Shown here one piece after another: positions 1 through 6,142 of a DNA stretch of 9,317 nucleotides. How positions within the stretch are numbered: position 1 is the stretch's first letter; each line of letters starts with the position of its first letter. The stretch covers positions 1 through 9,317 of the forward strand of contig URQJ01000069.1 of the NCBI GenBank assembly GCA_900549945.1, written 5' to 3'. Source of the stretch: an uncultured Oscillospiraceae bacterium (lineage in GTDB: Bacteria; Bacillota; Clostridia; Oscillospirales; Acutalibacteraceae). A program made the translations under genes and the position numbers. The notes under the pieces are model-generated. The model worked only from the letters and a program-made list of their open reading frames with translations. It was not told where the DNA came from and did not search any database.

Positions 1-22
1 TTAGGAGTAAAGAAGCCCGTGA

Positions 23-553
23 AATCCGTTCAGCAACTTTTCCTTCGGCTTCTCGGTCTATGTCGGGCAGAACTTCGGCGCGCGGCTGGCCGGCCGCATC
101 CGCCGCGGCGTGCGCGAGATCTTCCTGCTCGTCGGCGGTCTCTCCGTGCTCGCAAGCGCGCTCTCCCTGATCTTCGCCGAGCCGCTCGTCCTGCTCTACG
201 TAAAGCCCGAGGAAACACAGGTCATCGAGGCCTCGCTCAGCTTCGTGCGCATCCAGTCTTGGTTTTTCCCGTTCCTCGGGTGGATCTGGCTCTACAACAG
301 CACGCTGAAGGGCATGGGCAAAATCGGCGTCACGATGATCTCCTCCTTCGTGGAGCTCGGCAGCAAGATCGGCCTTTCGATCCTCCTGCCCATCTGGATC
401 GGCTACACCGGCATCTGGTTTTCCGCGCCGATCGGCTGGATCCTCGGCCTGATCCCGAACTTGATCTACTACTACGGCGGCTTCTGGCAGAGAGCGCTTC
501 CCCCGCTGCCCGAGGACGTGCCGGCGGAGCCCAGCCCTGAGGCCGCAGGCTGA
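23..553 (+). CDS. MATE-family efflux transporter, C-terminal fragment (5' end missing)
   Basis: This is the C-terminal part of a multidrug and toxin extrusion (MATE) transporter, a cation-coupled inner-membrane exporter; its substrate cannot be told. The MATE-like sequence begins at about nt 26 (PFSNFSFGFSVYVGQNFGAR), where VGQN-GA matches the conserved loop before the last membrane helices of MATE proteins. It continues through about four hydrophobic segments (for example nt 113-200, 245-300, 330-420 and 424-475) and ends in a Pro/Glu-rich tail at a TGA. Only about 177 residues are visible, against roughly 450 in full-length members. In this frame TAG, TAA and TGA occur at nt 2, 8 and 20, and the bases before nt 26 do not encode the expected preceding MATE sequence in any frame. 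The gene is therefore either truncated or cut by an assembly edge. A GTG at 110 could be called as a start but would split a conserved segment. The family call is firm; intactness is doubtful. Confidence 0.8.
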   Translation, partial: NPFSNFSFGFSVYVGQNFGARLAGRIRRGVREIFLLVGGLSVLASALSLIFAEPLVLLYVKPEETQVIEASLSFVRIQSWFFPFLGWIWLYNSTLKGMGKIGVTMISSFVELGSKIGLSILLPIWIGYTGIWFSAPIGWILGLIPNLIYYYGGFWQRALPPLPEDVPAEPSPEAAG

Positions 554-586
554 GCGCACGCGCCCGGCTTCTCCCCAAAACAAATG

Positions 587-626
587 GAACCGCTCCCGGC
601 TTTTCGGCCGGAAACGGTTCTTTTTA
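587..626 (+). terminator. Intrinsic terminator, probably bidirectional, between convergent genes
   Basis: Arms 587-600 and 607-620 pair over 14 positions with two C-A mismatches around a 6-nt loop (TTTTCG), followed by TTTTTA. It lies 34 nt after the MATE stop. In the other direction the stop codon of the PAS gene sits in the T-run, and the minus strand beyond the hairpin reads CATTTGTTTTGG. It can therefore plausibly end both transcripts. Confidence 0.75.
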
Positions 627-977
627 TTTCTGCAAATTGCGTTCGAAACGCTCGAAATAGCCGATCAGCACGCCGTTTTCGTCGCGCACGGGGTTGATGT
701 ACTTGCGCTCGTTGTAAACGCTGACGCCGAGATAGATCTCGTTGCCGTGGTTTTTGAGTTTCTCCACCGCCGCGATCAGCATCTCCTTCGATTTCTCCGA
801 GTGGCACTCGAAGATCGATTTTCCGATCAGGTCGCCGTAACCGCGCACCGCGTAGTAGTGGTGTTTCGCCTCGCGGTTCATGTAGCGGATGATGTGGTCC
901 GTATCGACGAACACGATGCGGTACGGCACGCTGTCGAGAATGCAGGCCATCATTTCTTCTCTGGTCATCGAAACCAT
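624..977 (-). CDS. Small single PAS-domain protein
   Basis: A 117-residue protein made almost entirely of one PAS sensory fold. It opens with a short helix (TREEMMACILDSVP). The PAS core follows, with IVFVDTDHIIRYMN at residues 21-34, then DLIGKSIFECHSEKS (49-63), then the final beta strands containing NPVRDENGVLIGYFERFE. The IGKSIFECH--KS pattern resembles PAS domains found next to DUF438-type or metal/heme-linked sensors, but no ligand can be assigned; His59 and Cys58 are possible contacts. No output domain, membrane segment or signal peptide is present, so it may act through a partner. The start is the ATG at 977, 5 nt after AGGAG (983-987). A second ATG at 968 and an upstream TTG at 1016 are less likely. 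It is the last gene of the minus-strand cluster, 63 nt after the glycosylase gene, with a possible attenuating hairpin between. Confidence 0.75.
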   Translation of the reverse strand: MVSMTREEMMACILDSVPYRIVFVDTDHIIRYMNREAKHHYYAVRGYGDLIGKSIFECHSEKSKEMLIAAVEKLKNHGNEIYLGVSVYNERKYINPVRDENGVLIGYFERFERNLQK

Positions 978-1014
978 CCTTTCTCCTATCGCCCGCACCC
1001 TGAACGCGCGGGGC

Positions 1015-1040
1015 AAAAACTGCCGCGCCGAAGGGCCGGC
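1015..1040 (-). terminator. Possible intrinsic terminator or attenuator after the glycosylase gene
   Basis: On the minus strand, directly after the glycosylase TGA, GCCGGCC and GGCGCGGC can pair as a 7-bp stem with one bulged G around CTTC. The sequence AGTTTTT follows. The stem is short but GC-only. No convincing promoter is visible between it and the PAS gene, so partial read-through is the likely route to PAS expression. Confidence 0.45.
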
Positions 1041-1526
1041 TCATGCGTCGCGGATCACCGACCACGCCGCAATCAGCCGCTCGAGGCTCCACGCGGCGTT
1101 CGCAGGGCTTGTGGAGGGCAGAACCGTCTCCGGCAGTCTGACGCCCTGCGCCTGATGCTTCCCGTACAGCCGGTGCGCGGTCTGCCCGTTCGTGTAGATG
1201 TGCCGGATCTCCGCCTGCGACAAAATGCGGCTGAAGTCGTTCGGCACGGCGTCCCGGATGCTCGCATCCGAGGAGCCCGCGATCGCGCACGAGGCGATCA
1301 CATCCCACAGCGCGATGCGGTTTTGAAGGAGCAGCGCGCGCTTTTCCCCGACCGTCTCCGGCACCGGCGCGCCGCACACCGCGGCGACCACGCGCCAGAA
1401 GCGGTTCTGCGGGTGGTGGTAGAAAAACATCCCCTCCCGCGATTTGACCGACGGGAACGAGCCGAGGATCAAAACGCGGCTCTTTGCATCGAACACGGGC
1501 GGGATGTTGTGCAGAACCTTTTCCAT
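1041..1526 (-). CDS. Hypoxanthine (deoxyinosine) DNA glycosylase, uracil-DNA glycosylase superfamily
   Basis: A 161-residue DNA repair enzyme that should cut the N-glycosidic bond of deaminated bases, chiefly hypoxanthine in deoxyinosine, to start base excision repair. It shows the family-6 UDG (HDG) signatures: VLILGSFPSVKSR (residues 18-30), FFYHHPQNRFW (34-44) with Asn41 at the position of the catalytic Asn described for archaeal HDG, and the C-terminal LPSTSPAN loop (137-144). The open frame continues upstream to 1715, but that stretch is the shadow of the GatD-like gene. The ATG at 1526 was chosen because homology starts there and because it overlaps the preceding stop as TGATG, a layout of translational coupling; AAAAGG lies about 8 nt ahead. 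Substrate range (inosine versus uracil) cannot be fixed from sequence alone. Its link with a Mur-ligase pair is odd and may be only shared transcription. Confidence 0.85.
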   Translation of the reverse strand: MEKVLHNIPPVFDAKSRVLILGSFPSVKSREGMFFYHHPQNRFWRVVAAVCGAPVPETVGEKRALLLQNRIALWDVIASCAIAGSSDASIRDAVPNDFSRILSQAEIRHIYTNGQTAHRLYGKHQAQGVRLPETVLPSTSPANAAWSLERLIAAWSVIRDA

Positions 1527-2227
1527 CAGCGCACCTTTTCCGCAAAATCCTTTTTGCGCTGCGCGTACGCCTCCATATTTTCCTTTTCGAAGGCGAGCGG
1601 CACGTCTCCCGCGCCGATCAGCCGCAGCAGGTATTTCGTGAACGGCGGGTTCATCACGAGAATCGGCCCCACAAGGTAGGTGCCGAAGAAATTGTGCAGG
1701 CGGACGCCCTCCCACGCGGCCTTCGGGTTCAGCCCCACGCCCTTCGTCTTTTTGAAAAGGCCGAGGGATTCGTCCGGCGTGTAGGCCATCGTGAACTGCG
1801 TCTTGAAGCCCATGACGGTCTCGCCCTCAAAGGTTCCCTCGAAATCGCTGTTGTGGCGGTGCATCATGTCGCGCTTTGCAAAGAGGCGGTACAGGCCAAG
1901 ACACTCGATGCGGCCGCCGTCCTCCGTCTCGATGTAGTCGCCGAAAACCTCGAGCGCGTTGCCGGTGAAGAGAAACACGGTGCCGCTCTCGATCGCCGCG
2001 CGGATCTTCTCCTTCAGCGGGCGGAGCCTTTCGATCACGCGCGCCTGCATGCGCTCGGTCATCGGGCCCATGTAGACAAGGTCGATTTTCTCCTCGGTGA
2101 AGCGCACCGTGCCGCCGATCGGCGTGCGGATAAACTCCGCCTGCGGCAGCGTTTTTTCAAGGTAGATCATGTTGTACGTGTCGCCGAAGAGGTTGCAGAA
2201 CTCCGGGAACAGGATCTCTATTTTCAT
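1526..2227 (-). CDS. GatD-like class I amidotransferase without catalytic Cys or His
   Basis: A 233-residue homolog of GatD, the glutaminase subunit that, with MurT, amidates D-isoglutamate of lipid II. The N-terminus (EILFPEFCNLFGDTYNM) matches the GatD opening LYPD-NLYGD-GN. VYMGPMTE (residues 51-58) takes the place of the LGGGSDRE-type loop, and GTYLVGPILVMNPP (182-195) the place of GTYLHGP-L--NP. The nucleophile motif, normally ICGGYQ-LG, reads FTGNALEVFG here (87-96), with Thr88 at the Cys position. The His of YLHGP is Val186. The only cysteines, 11 and 109, are not in the nucleophile position. The glutaminase triad therefore appears absent. I recall similar TGNALE proteins beside MurT-like ligases in other clostridia, which would make this a stable variant, not a dying gene. 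It overlaps the MurT-like gene by ATGA and the glycosylase by 1 nt. Fold assignment is strong; function is open. Confidence 0.8.
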   Translation of the reverse strand: MKIEILFPEFCNLFGDTYNMIYLEKTLPQAEFIRTPIGGTVRFTEEKIDLVYMGPMTERMQARVIERLRPLKEKIRAAIESGTVFLFTGNALEVFGDYIETEDGGRIECLGLYRLFAKRDMMHRHNSDFEGTFEGETVMGFKTQFTMAYTPDESLGLFKKTKGVGLNPKAAWEGVRLHNFFGTYLVGPILVMNPPFTKYLLRLIGAGDVPLAFEKENMEAYAQRKKDFAEKVR

Positions 2228-3600
2228 TTCGAGGCAGCCTCCTTCCCGCTGTCAAGCAGCTTCTGGCGGATCTCATTCGCAAGGCGGATCGTGTAGACGT
2301 CGTAGAGGATGAACACGGTGTCCGCCTCGGGCGTAACGGCGGCAGGCGCGTCGTTTTCCCCGCGCATGTGGACGATGCGCTCCGCCGGGATGCCCGCGAG
2401 CAGCGCGCGCACGTAGGTATCGTGGTGGCGCGCGCCGGCGATGACGACCTGCACGACGCTCTCGTCGTTCAAAAACTCAAAGTCGGTGTCGTAGAACCAA
2501 GCGGTGTTCTCGACCGTGTGGCGCGCGTCGAAGTAGTCGTCGAGAAACAGGATGACGGCCTTTTTCCCCGGCGCGTTGCGGATGTTCTCAAACGCGCGCG
2601 AGCAGGCGATCGGGTTCTGCCCCTTCGCGAGGTGCAGGATGATTTTGCGGCCGTTCGCCTCCGTTTCGGAGTAGCGCGTCTCGCTGATGCCCATCTTCCG
2701 GAAGGATTTTTCAATCTGCTCCGGCGTGAGGCCGAACTCGCGCAGCACCGCGACGGCGGCCAGCGAGTTGTAGATGTTGATGTTGTTCGCATTCGCGAGC
2801 GGGTAAACATCCGCGCGGCCGTCCTTTTCGACGGTCATCTGCATGTGCTCGATATCGACGTCCGTCGCGCGGTAATCGGGCGCCGGCGAATGGTAGCCGC
2901 AGCTTTCGCAGCGGACGCGGCCGATGTGGTGGTAGCGCACGACGTCGTGCGTGAGCGGGCCGAAGCACCGCGGGCATACCGGCACGTCGTTGACGATGTT
3001 GTCGCACACCGTCTTGTCGGTATCGAGGCGGTCGATGCCGTAGTAGACGCGGTCGTTTTCCGGCGCGATCGCGCTGCACAGCGGGTCGTCGGCATTCAGC
3101 ACGAGCCGCGTCCCCTTCGGGATTTCGCGGTTCAAAATATCGAGGATAAACTCGGCGTGCGCGTTGCGCTTGTAGGAATCGCGGAAAATATTCGTGCAAA
3201 GCAGAATATCCGGCTGCATGTAAGGGAAAAAGTTCGGTGCGGAGCGCTCGTCCATCTCAAACACGGCGAGCTTGTGCTTCGGCTTGCCGAAAAATCGGCT
3301 GTTCGCGATCAGCGTGGAGGCAATGCCGGTGTGCACGTTCGTGCCCGAGCGGTTGCAGATGAAGTCGATGCCGTTGTCCTCGAGCACGTCCTCGATCATG
3401 TTCGAAACGGTCGTCTTGCCGTTCGTGCCCGTGATGCCGATAATCTTCTCGGGCTTTGGCATGCGGCCGATGAAATCGGGGCAGAGGATGATCGCCCACG
3501 AGCCCGGCATCGAGGTGCCCTTGCGGCCGATCAGCTTGAGGACGAGGGCCGTGCCCCGTGCGAACAAAAGGGCAAAATAAAAGCGCAGGTTTCGTTTCAT
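2224..3600 (-). CDS. MurT-like Mur ligase domain protein (lipid II isoglutaminyl synthase subunit family)
   Basis: A 458-residue ATP-dependent ligase of the MurT type. In canonical systems MurT activates the D-Glu alpha-carboxylate of lipid II and receives ammonia from GatD. An N-terminal hydrophobic stretch (FYFALLFARGTALVLKLIG) may lie at the membrane. The Mur P-loop GTNGKTT is at residues 58-64, followed by EMDER (115-119), NADDP (169-173), and a zinc-ribbon insert with CPRC (209-212) and CESC (231-234), which marks MurT. The C-terminal MurT domain runs from LAKGQNP (324-330). Where typical MurT has LVKNPVG and NDNYADG-D-SWIWD, this protein has LAKGQNP and LDDYFDARHTVENTAWFYD, so the surface serving GatD is altered too. 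I chose ATG 3600 because family members start near MK--FY; AAAGGA lies 14 nt ahead. GTG 3612 is open but only 2 nt from that site. It is the first gene of its operon. Confidence 0.82.
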   Translation of the reverse strand: MKRNLRFYFALLFARGTALVLKLIGRKGTSMPGSWAIILCPDFIGRMPKPEKIIGITGTNGKTTVSNMIEDVLEDNGIDFICNRSGTNVHTGIASTLIANSRFFGKPKHKLAVFEMDERSAPNFFPYMQPDILLCTNIFRDSYKRNAHAEFILDILNREIPKGTRLVLNADDPLCSAIAPENDRVYYGIDRLDTDKTVCDNIVNDVPVCPRCFGPLTHDVVRYHHIGRVRCESCGYHSPAPDYRATDVDIEHMQMTVEKDGRADVYPLANANNINIYNSLAAVAVLREFGLTPEQIEKSFRKMGISETRYSETEANGRKIILHLAKGQNPIACSRAFENIRNAPGKKAVILFLDDYFDARHTVENTAWFYDTDFEFLNDESVVQVVIAGARHHDTYVRALLAGIPAERIVHMRGENDAPAAVTPEADTVFILYDVYTIRLANEIRQKLLDSGKEAASK

Positions 3601-3647
3601 GCGTAAAATCACGTTCCTTTTTCGGAATTGCTTTTGTATTCTGTTGT

Positions 3648-3676
3648 ATCATACCATTTTGCGGGCGGCTTTTCAA
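3648..3676 (-). promoter_or_regulatory. Sigma-A-type promoter for the MurT-like operon
   Basis: On the minus strand, TTGAAA (3676-3671), a 17-nt spacer and TATGAT (3653-3648) form a near-consensus promoter, with TGG just before the -10 giving an extended -10. Transcription would start near 3641, leaving a leader of about 40 nt before ATG 3600. Confidence 0.75.
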
Positions 3677-3736
3677 GCGCACGGCGGCGGGAATCGGAAA
3701 ATTGTGCGGATAAAGCCTAAAATTCATAAATTCCCG

Positions 3737-3765
3737 TAGACTTTTTCCGAAAAATCCTGTACAAT
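3737..3765 (+). promoter_or_regulatory. Sigma-A-type promoter for the sugar isomerase/epimerase gene
   Basis: TAGACT (3737-3742), a 17-nt spacer and TACAAT (3760-3765) lie 39 nt before the start codon. The spacer holds the symmetric sequence TTTTTCCGAAAAA (3742-3754). The ribosome binding site AGGAGG (3791-3796) follows, 8 nt before ATG 3805. Confidence 0.7.
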
Positions 3766-3804
3766 ATTTTCAGATCCAAATTTATTTCACAGGAGGAGTT
3801 CACC

Positions 3805-4626
3805 ATGAAGAATTTACCCGTAGCGGTGCAGGTTTATTCCGTCCGCGACGACGCCGAGCGCGATTTTAAGGGCACGATGCAGAAGCTCAAGGAAATGGGC
3901 TACGACGGCGTGGAGCTTGCCGGCCTGTACGGCATGAAGCCCGCCGAGGTGAAGGCGGTTCTCGATGAGGTCGGCCTCGTCCCGCTCTCCGCGCACGTCC
4001 CGTTTCAGGAGCTTGCCGCCGACATCGAGGGCACCGTCGCCCAGTATAAGGAAATCGGCATGCAGTACATCGCGATCCCGTACCTGATGGAGGAGGACCG
4101 CCCGGGCACCGAGAAGTTCCTCGAAAACATCGAGATCTTCCGCCAGATCGGCGAGGCCTGCAACAAGGTCGGCATCACGCTGCTCTACCACAACCACGAT
4201 TTCGAGTTCATCAAAATGCCGAACGGCCAGTATGCGCTCGATTACATCTACTCGGAAATCCCGGCCTCGCTGCTCCAGACCGAGATCGACATCTGCTGGG
4301 TCAACGTCGCCGGCGAGGTTCCGGCCGACTACATCAGAAAGTACACGGGCCGCGCGCCGGTCGTCCACCTCAAGGACTTCTACAAGGAGGGCAAGCCCGC
4401 CAACATGTACGAGCTGATCGGCATCGAGACCGAGAAGAAAGAAGAAACCGGCAAGTTCGAGTTCCGCCCGGTCGGCTACGGCATGCAGGACATTCCCGCC
4501 GTGCTCGAGGCTTCCATCGACGCCGGCGCGAAGTGGGTCGTCGTCGAGCAGGATCAGGCCTATGAGCGCGCGCCGCTCGACGCCGTGAAGATGAGCCGCG
4601 AGTACCTGAAGTCCCTCGGCTGGTAA
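3805..4626 (+). CDS. Sugar phosphate isomerase/epimerase, TIM-barrel family
   Basis: A 273-residue cytosolic protein of the xylose isomerase-like TIM barrel (AP endonuclease 2) superfamily. These enzymes interconvert keto- and aldo-sugars or epimerize them, or act on inositol-type compounds, using a divalent metal. The family landmarks are all present: QVYSVRDD near the N-terminus, SAHVPF (62-67), LLYHNHDFEF (126-135), TEIDICWV (159-166), VVHLKDF (186-192) and VVVEQD (245-250). His64, Glu134, Asp162, His188 and Glu248 are likely metal or catalytic positions. The length is usual for the family. It is a single gene with its own promoter and terminator. It converges on the rhamnose genes, so a role in a related sugar pathway is possible but not shown. 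The substrate cannot be named; this family is too broad for that. Confidence 0.85.
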   Translation: MKNLPVAVQVYSVRDDAERDFKGTMQKLKEMGYDGVELAGLYGMKPAEVKAVLDEVGLVPLSAHVPFQELAADIEGTVAQYKEIGMQYIAIPYLMEEDRPGTEKFLENIEIFRQIGEACNKVGITLLYHNHDFEFIKMPNGQYALDYIYSEIPASLLQTEIDICWVNVAGEVPADYIRKYTGRAPVVHLKDFYKEGKPANMYELIGIETEKKEETGKFEFRPVGYGMQDIPAVLEASIDAGAKWVVVEQDQAYERAPLDAVKMSREYLKSLGW

Positions 4627-4713
4627 TCAAACCGCAGAGGTTAGGTTCCGGCACACGGCAGGCTTTTCGGAATCCGCCGAAAGGCGAAGCCGTCCGGCCG
4701 CCAAAATACAGCT

Positions 4714-4760
4714 AAAAAACACCGCGCAGCAGGCATTTCCCCGCTGCGCGGCTATTTTTT
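4714..4760 (+). terminator. Strong terminator after the isomerase gene, bidirectional in form
   Basis: The perfect 9-bp stem CCGCGCAGC (4722-4730) / GCTGCGCGG (4743-4751) has a 12-nt loop and is followed by CTATTTTTT. Six A's at 4714-4719 precede it, so the minus strand also reads hairpin then TTTTTT. It would therefore also stop any fucO transcript passing the next hairpin. The surrounding non-coding stretch 4627-4887 (261 bp) holds this and the following hairpin; I see nothing else in it. Confidence 0.8.
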
Positions 4761-4830
4761 GCGCCGTTCCGCCGCAGCCCGCGCACACAAAACGCAGATT
4801 CCGCGGGGAGCTGGTATGGCGCAGACGCCG

Positions 4831-4865
4831 AAAGGGTCCCGGAGCGACCGGCTCCGGGACCCTTT
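4831..4865 (-). terminator. Long perfect hairpin after fucO, probable terminator
   Basis: Arms 4831-4845 and 4851-4865 are perfectly complementary over 15 bp around a 5-nt loop. They lie 22 nt past the fucO stop. On the minus strand the stem ends in TTT but then reads CGGC, so the U-tract is weak. The structure is nearly symmetric and may serve as RNA 3'-end protection or as a terminator helped by the T-run at 4719-4714. Confidence 0.65.
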
Positions 4866-4887
4866 TCCGTTCTATGGATTGTACCGC

Positions 4888-6036
4888 TTACAGCAGGCTT
4901 CTGTACAGCGCGGCGATCTCCTCCACGGAGGTATCGCGCGGGTTGCCGGGGCAGCACGCGTCCGCATAGGCGCTCTCGGCGAGGAACTGCACGTCCTCCT
5001 CCTTGAGGATGCCCTTGAGGTCGGCGGGGATGCCCACGTCGGCGCTGAGCTGCTTGACGGCCGCGATCGTCGCATTCGCCGCTTCCTCGTCGCTCATCGC
5101 GTCGATGCCCTCGACGCCCATCGCCTTGCCGACCGCGCGGTAGCGCGCACCGGCGACCGAAGCGTTGTACTCGAGGCCGGTGGGCAGGATGATCGCGCAG
5201 GCGACGCCGTGCGGCGTGTCGTACAGCGCGGAGAGGCCGTGCGCCATCGAGTGCACGATGCCGAGGCCGACGTTCGAGAAGCCCATGCCGGCGATGTACT
5301 GGCCGAGCGCCATGCCCTCGCGGCCCTCGGGCGTGTTCTGCACCGCACCGCGCAGGTTCTCGGAAATCAGGCGGATCGCCTCGAGGTGGAACATGTCGGA
5401 GATCGCGCAGGCGCCCTTCGTGATGTAGCCCTCGACCGCGTGGGTCAGCGCGTCCATGCCGGTTGCGGCGGTGAGGCCCTTCGGCATCGAGGCCATCATA
5501 TCCGGGTCAACGACCGCGATTTCCGGGATGTCGTTCGTATCGACGCAGACGAACTTGCGCTTCTTCTCCACGTCGGTGATGACGTAGTTGATCGTGACCT
5601 CCGCCGCGGTGCCCGCCGTCGTCGGGACGGCGATCGTAAAGACCGCGTGCTTCTTCGTCGGCGCGACGCCCTCGAGCGAGCGCACGTCGGCGAATTCCGG
5701 GTTCTCGACGATGATGCCGATCGCCTTCGCGGTGTCCATCGAGGAGCCGCCGCCGATCGTCACGATGCAGTCCGCGCCGGAGCGCTTGAACGATTCCACG
5801 CCGTGCTGGACGTTCTCGATCGTCGGGTTCGGCTTGATCTCGCTGTAGATTTCATACGGGATCTTTGCCGCGTCGAGCAGGCCGGTGACCTTCTGTGTCA
5901 CGCCGAATTTCAGCAGATCCGGGTCGGTGCAGACGAAGGCCTTTTTATAGCCGCGCGCCTGAAGCTCCTCCGGGATTTTCTCGATCGCGCCCTTGCCGTG
6001 ATAGGAAATTGTATTCAGTACAATTCTGTTGACCAT
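4888..6036 (-). CDS. fucO: Lactaldehyde reductase (L-1,2-propanediol oxidoreductase), iron-dependent alcohol dehydrogenase
   Basis: A 382-residue group III iron-containing alcohol dehydrogenase that reduces L-lactaldehyde to L-1,2-propanediol with NADH, the last step of anaerobic rhamnose or fucose use. It matches E. coli FucO almost end to end by memory, including MVNRIVLN, NPEFADVRSLEG, PTTAGTAAEVTINYVITD and GQYIAGMGFSNVGLG, and has nearly the same length. The nucleotide site GGGS is at residues 95-98. The metal ligands Asp195, His199, His262 and His276 lie in GMDALTHAVEGY and HSMAHGLSALYDTPHG. Asp38 after the second strand fits NAD preference. The ATG at 6036 was chosen by homology and by AGGAGG (6047-6052) 10 nt ahead; the frame runs open to 6165, but that part is leader. 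It shares direction with rhaA and rhaD but is split from them by a Nudix gene. A relaxed substrate range, as in other members, is possible. Confidence 0.92.
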   Translation of the reverse strand: MVNRIVLNTISYHGKGAIEKIPEELQARGYKKAFVCTDPDLLKFGVTQKVTGLLDAAKIPYEIYSEIKPNPTIENVQHGVESFKRSGADCIVTIGGGSSMDTAKAIGIIVENPEFADVRSLEGVAPTKKHAVFTIAVPTTAGTAAEVTINYVITDVEKKRKFVCVDTNDIPEIAVVDPDMMASMPKGLTAATGMDALTHAVEGYITKGACAISDMFHLEAIRLISENLRGAVQNTPEGREGMALGQYIAGMGFSNVGLGIVHSMAHGLSALYDTPHGVACAIILPTGLEYNASVAGARYRAVGKAMGVEGIDAMSDEEAANATIAAVKQLSADVGIPADLKGILKEEDVQFLAESAYADACCPGNPRDTSVEEIAALYRSLL

Positions 6037-6088
6037 TTTGAACCATCCTCCTGACTGATTTTGTATATAGTTTGATTTGGTGGACAAA

Positions 6089-6142
6089 CGAAGCTTCGGC
6101 AGGCATCCATTCAAAGTTTCATTCATCCTGCCATGAATTATA
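6089..6142 (-). promoter_or_regulatory. Possible fucO control region: -10 box, inverted repeat and palindrome
   Basis: On the minus strand a perfect TATAAT (6142-6137) overlaps the Nudix stop codon but has no good -35. Just downstream, GGCAGG and CCTGCC (6132-6127 and 6103-6098) form a 6-bp inverted repeat with a 23-nt loop, next to the perfect palindrome CGAAGCTTCG (6089-6098). This layout would suit an activator- or repressor-controlled promoter with a leader of about 90 nt. No binding protein can be named. Confidence 0.35.

Noticed and set aside
19..540. 173-codon plus-strand open frame from a GTG at the left end
   Set aside because: Its product is Arg/Pro-rich and lacks the hydrophobic segments; the MATE sequence lies in the neighbouring frame.
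472..1545. 357-codon minus-strand open frame across the glycosylase, PAS and MATE genes
   Set aside because: It runs through three real genes and a terminator in a different frame, with Arg-rich composition.
1527..1715. N-terminal extension of the glycosylase to 1715
   Set aside because: This stretch is the out-of-frame end of the GatD-like gene; glycosylase homology begins at the ATG at 1526.
2368..3606. 412-codon plus-strand open frame opposite the MurT-like gene
   Set aside because: Low-complexity Arg/Val/Ala/Asp composition, no ribosome binding site, and fully overlapped by a gene with recognisable Mur ligase motifs.
4759..6054. 431-codon plus-strand open frame opposite fucO
   Set aside because: It is the antisense shadow of a GC-rich gene, rich in Arg, Asp, Val and His with no family resemblance, while the minus strand encodes a clear FucO.
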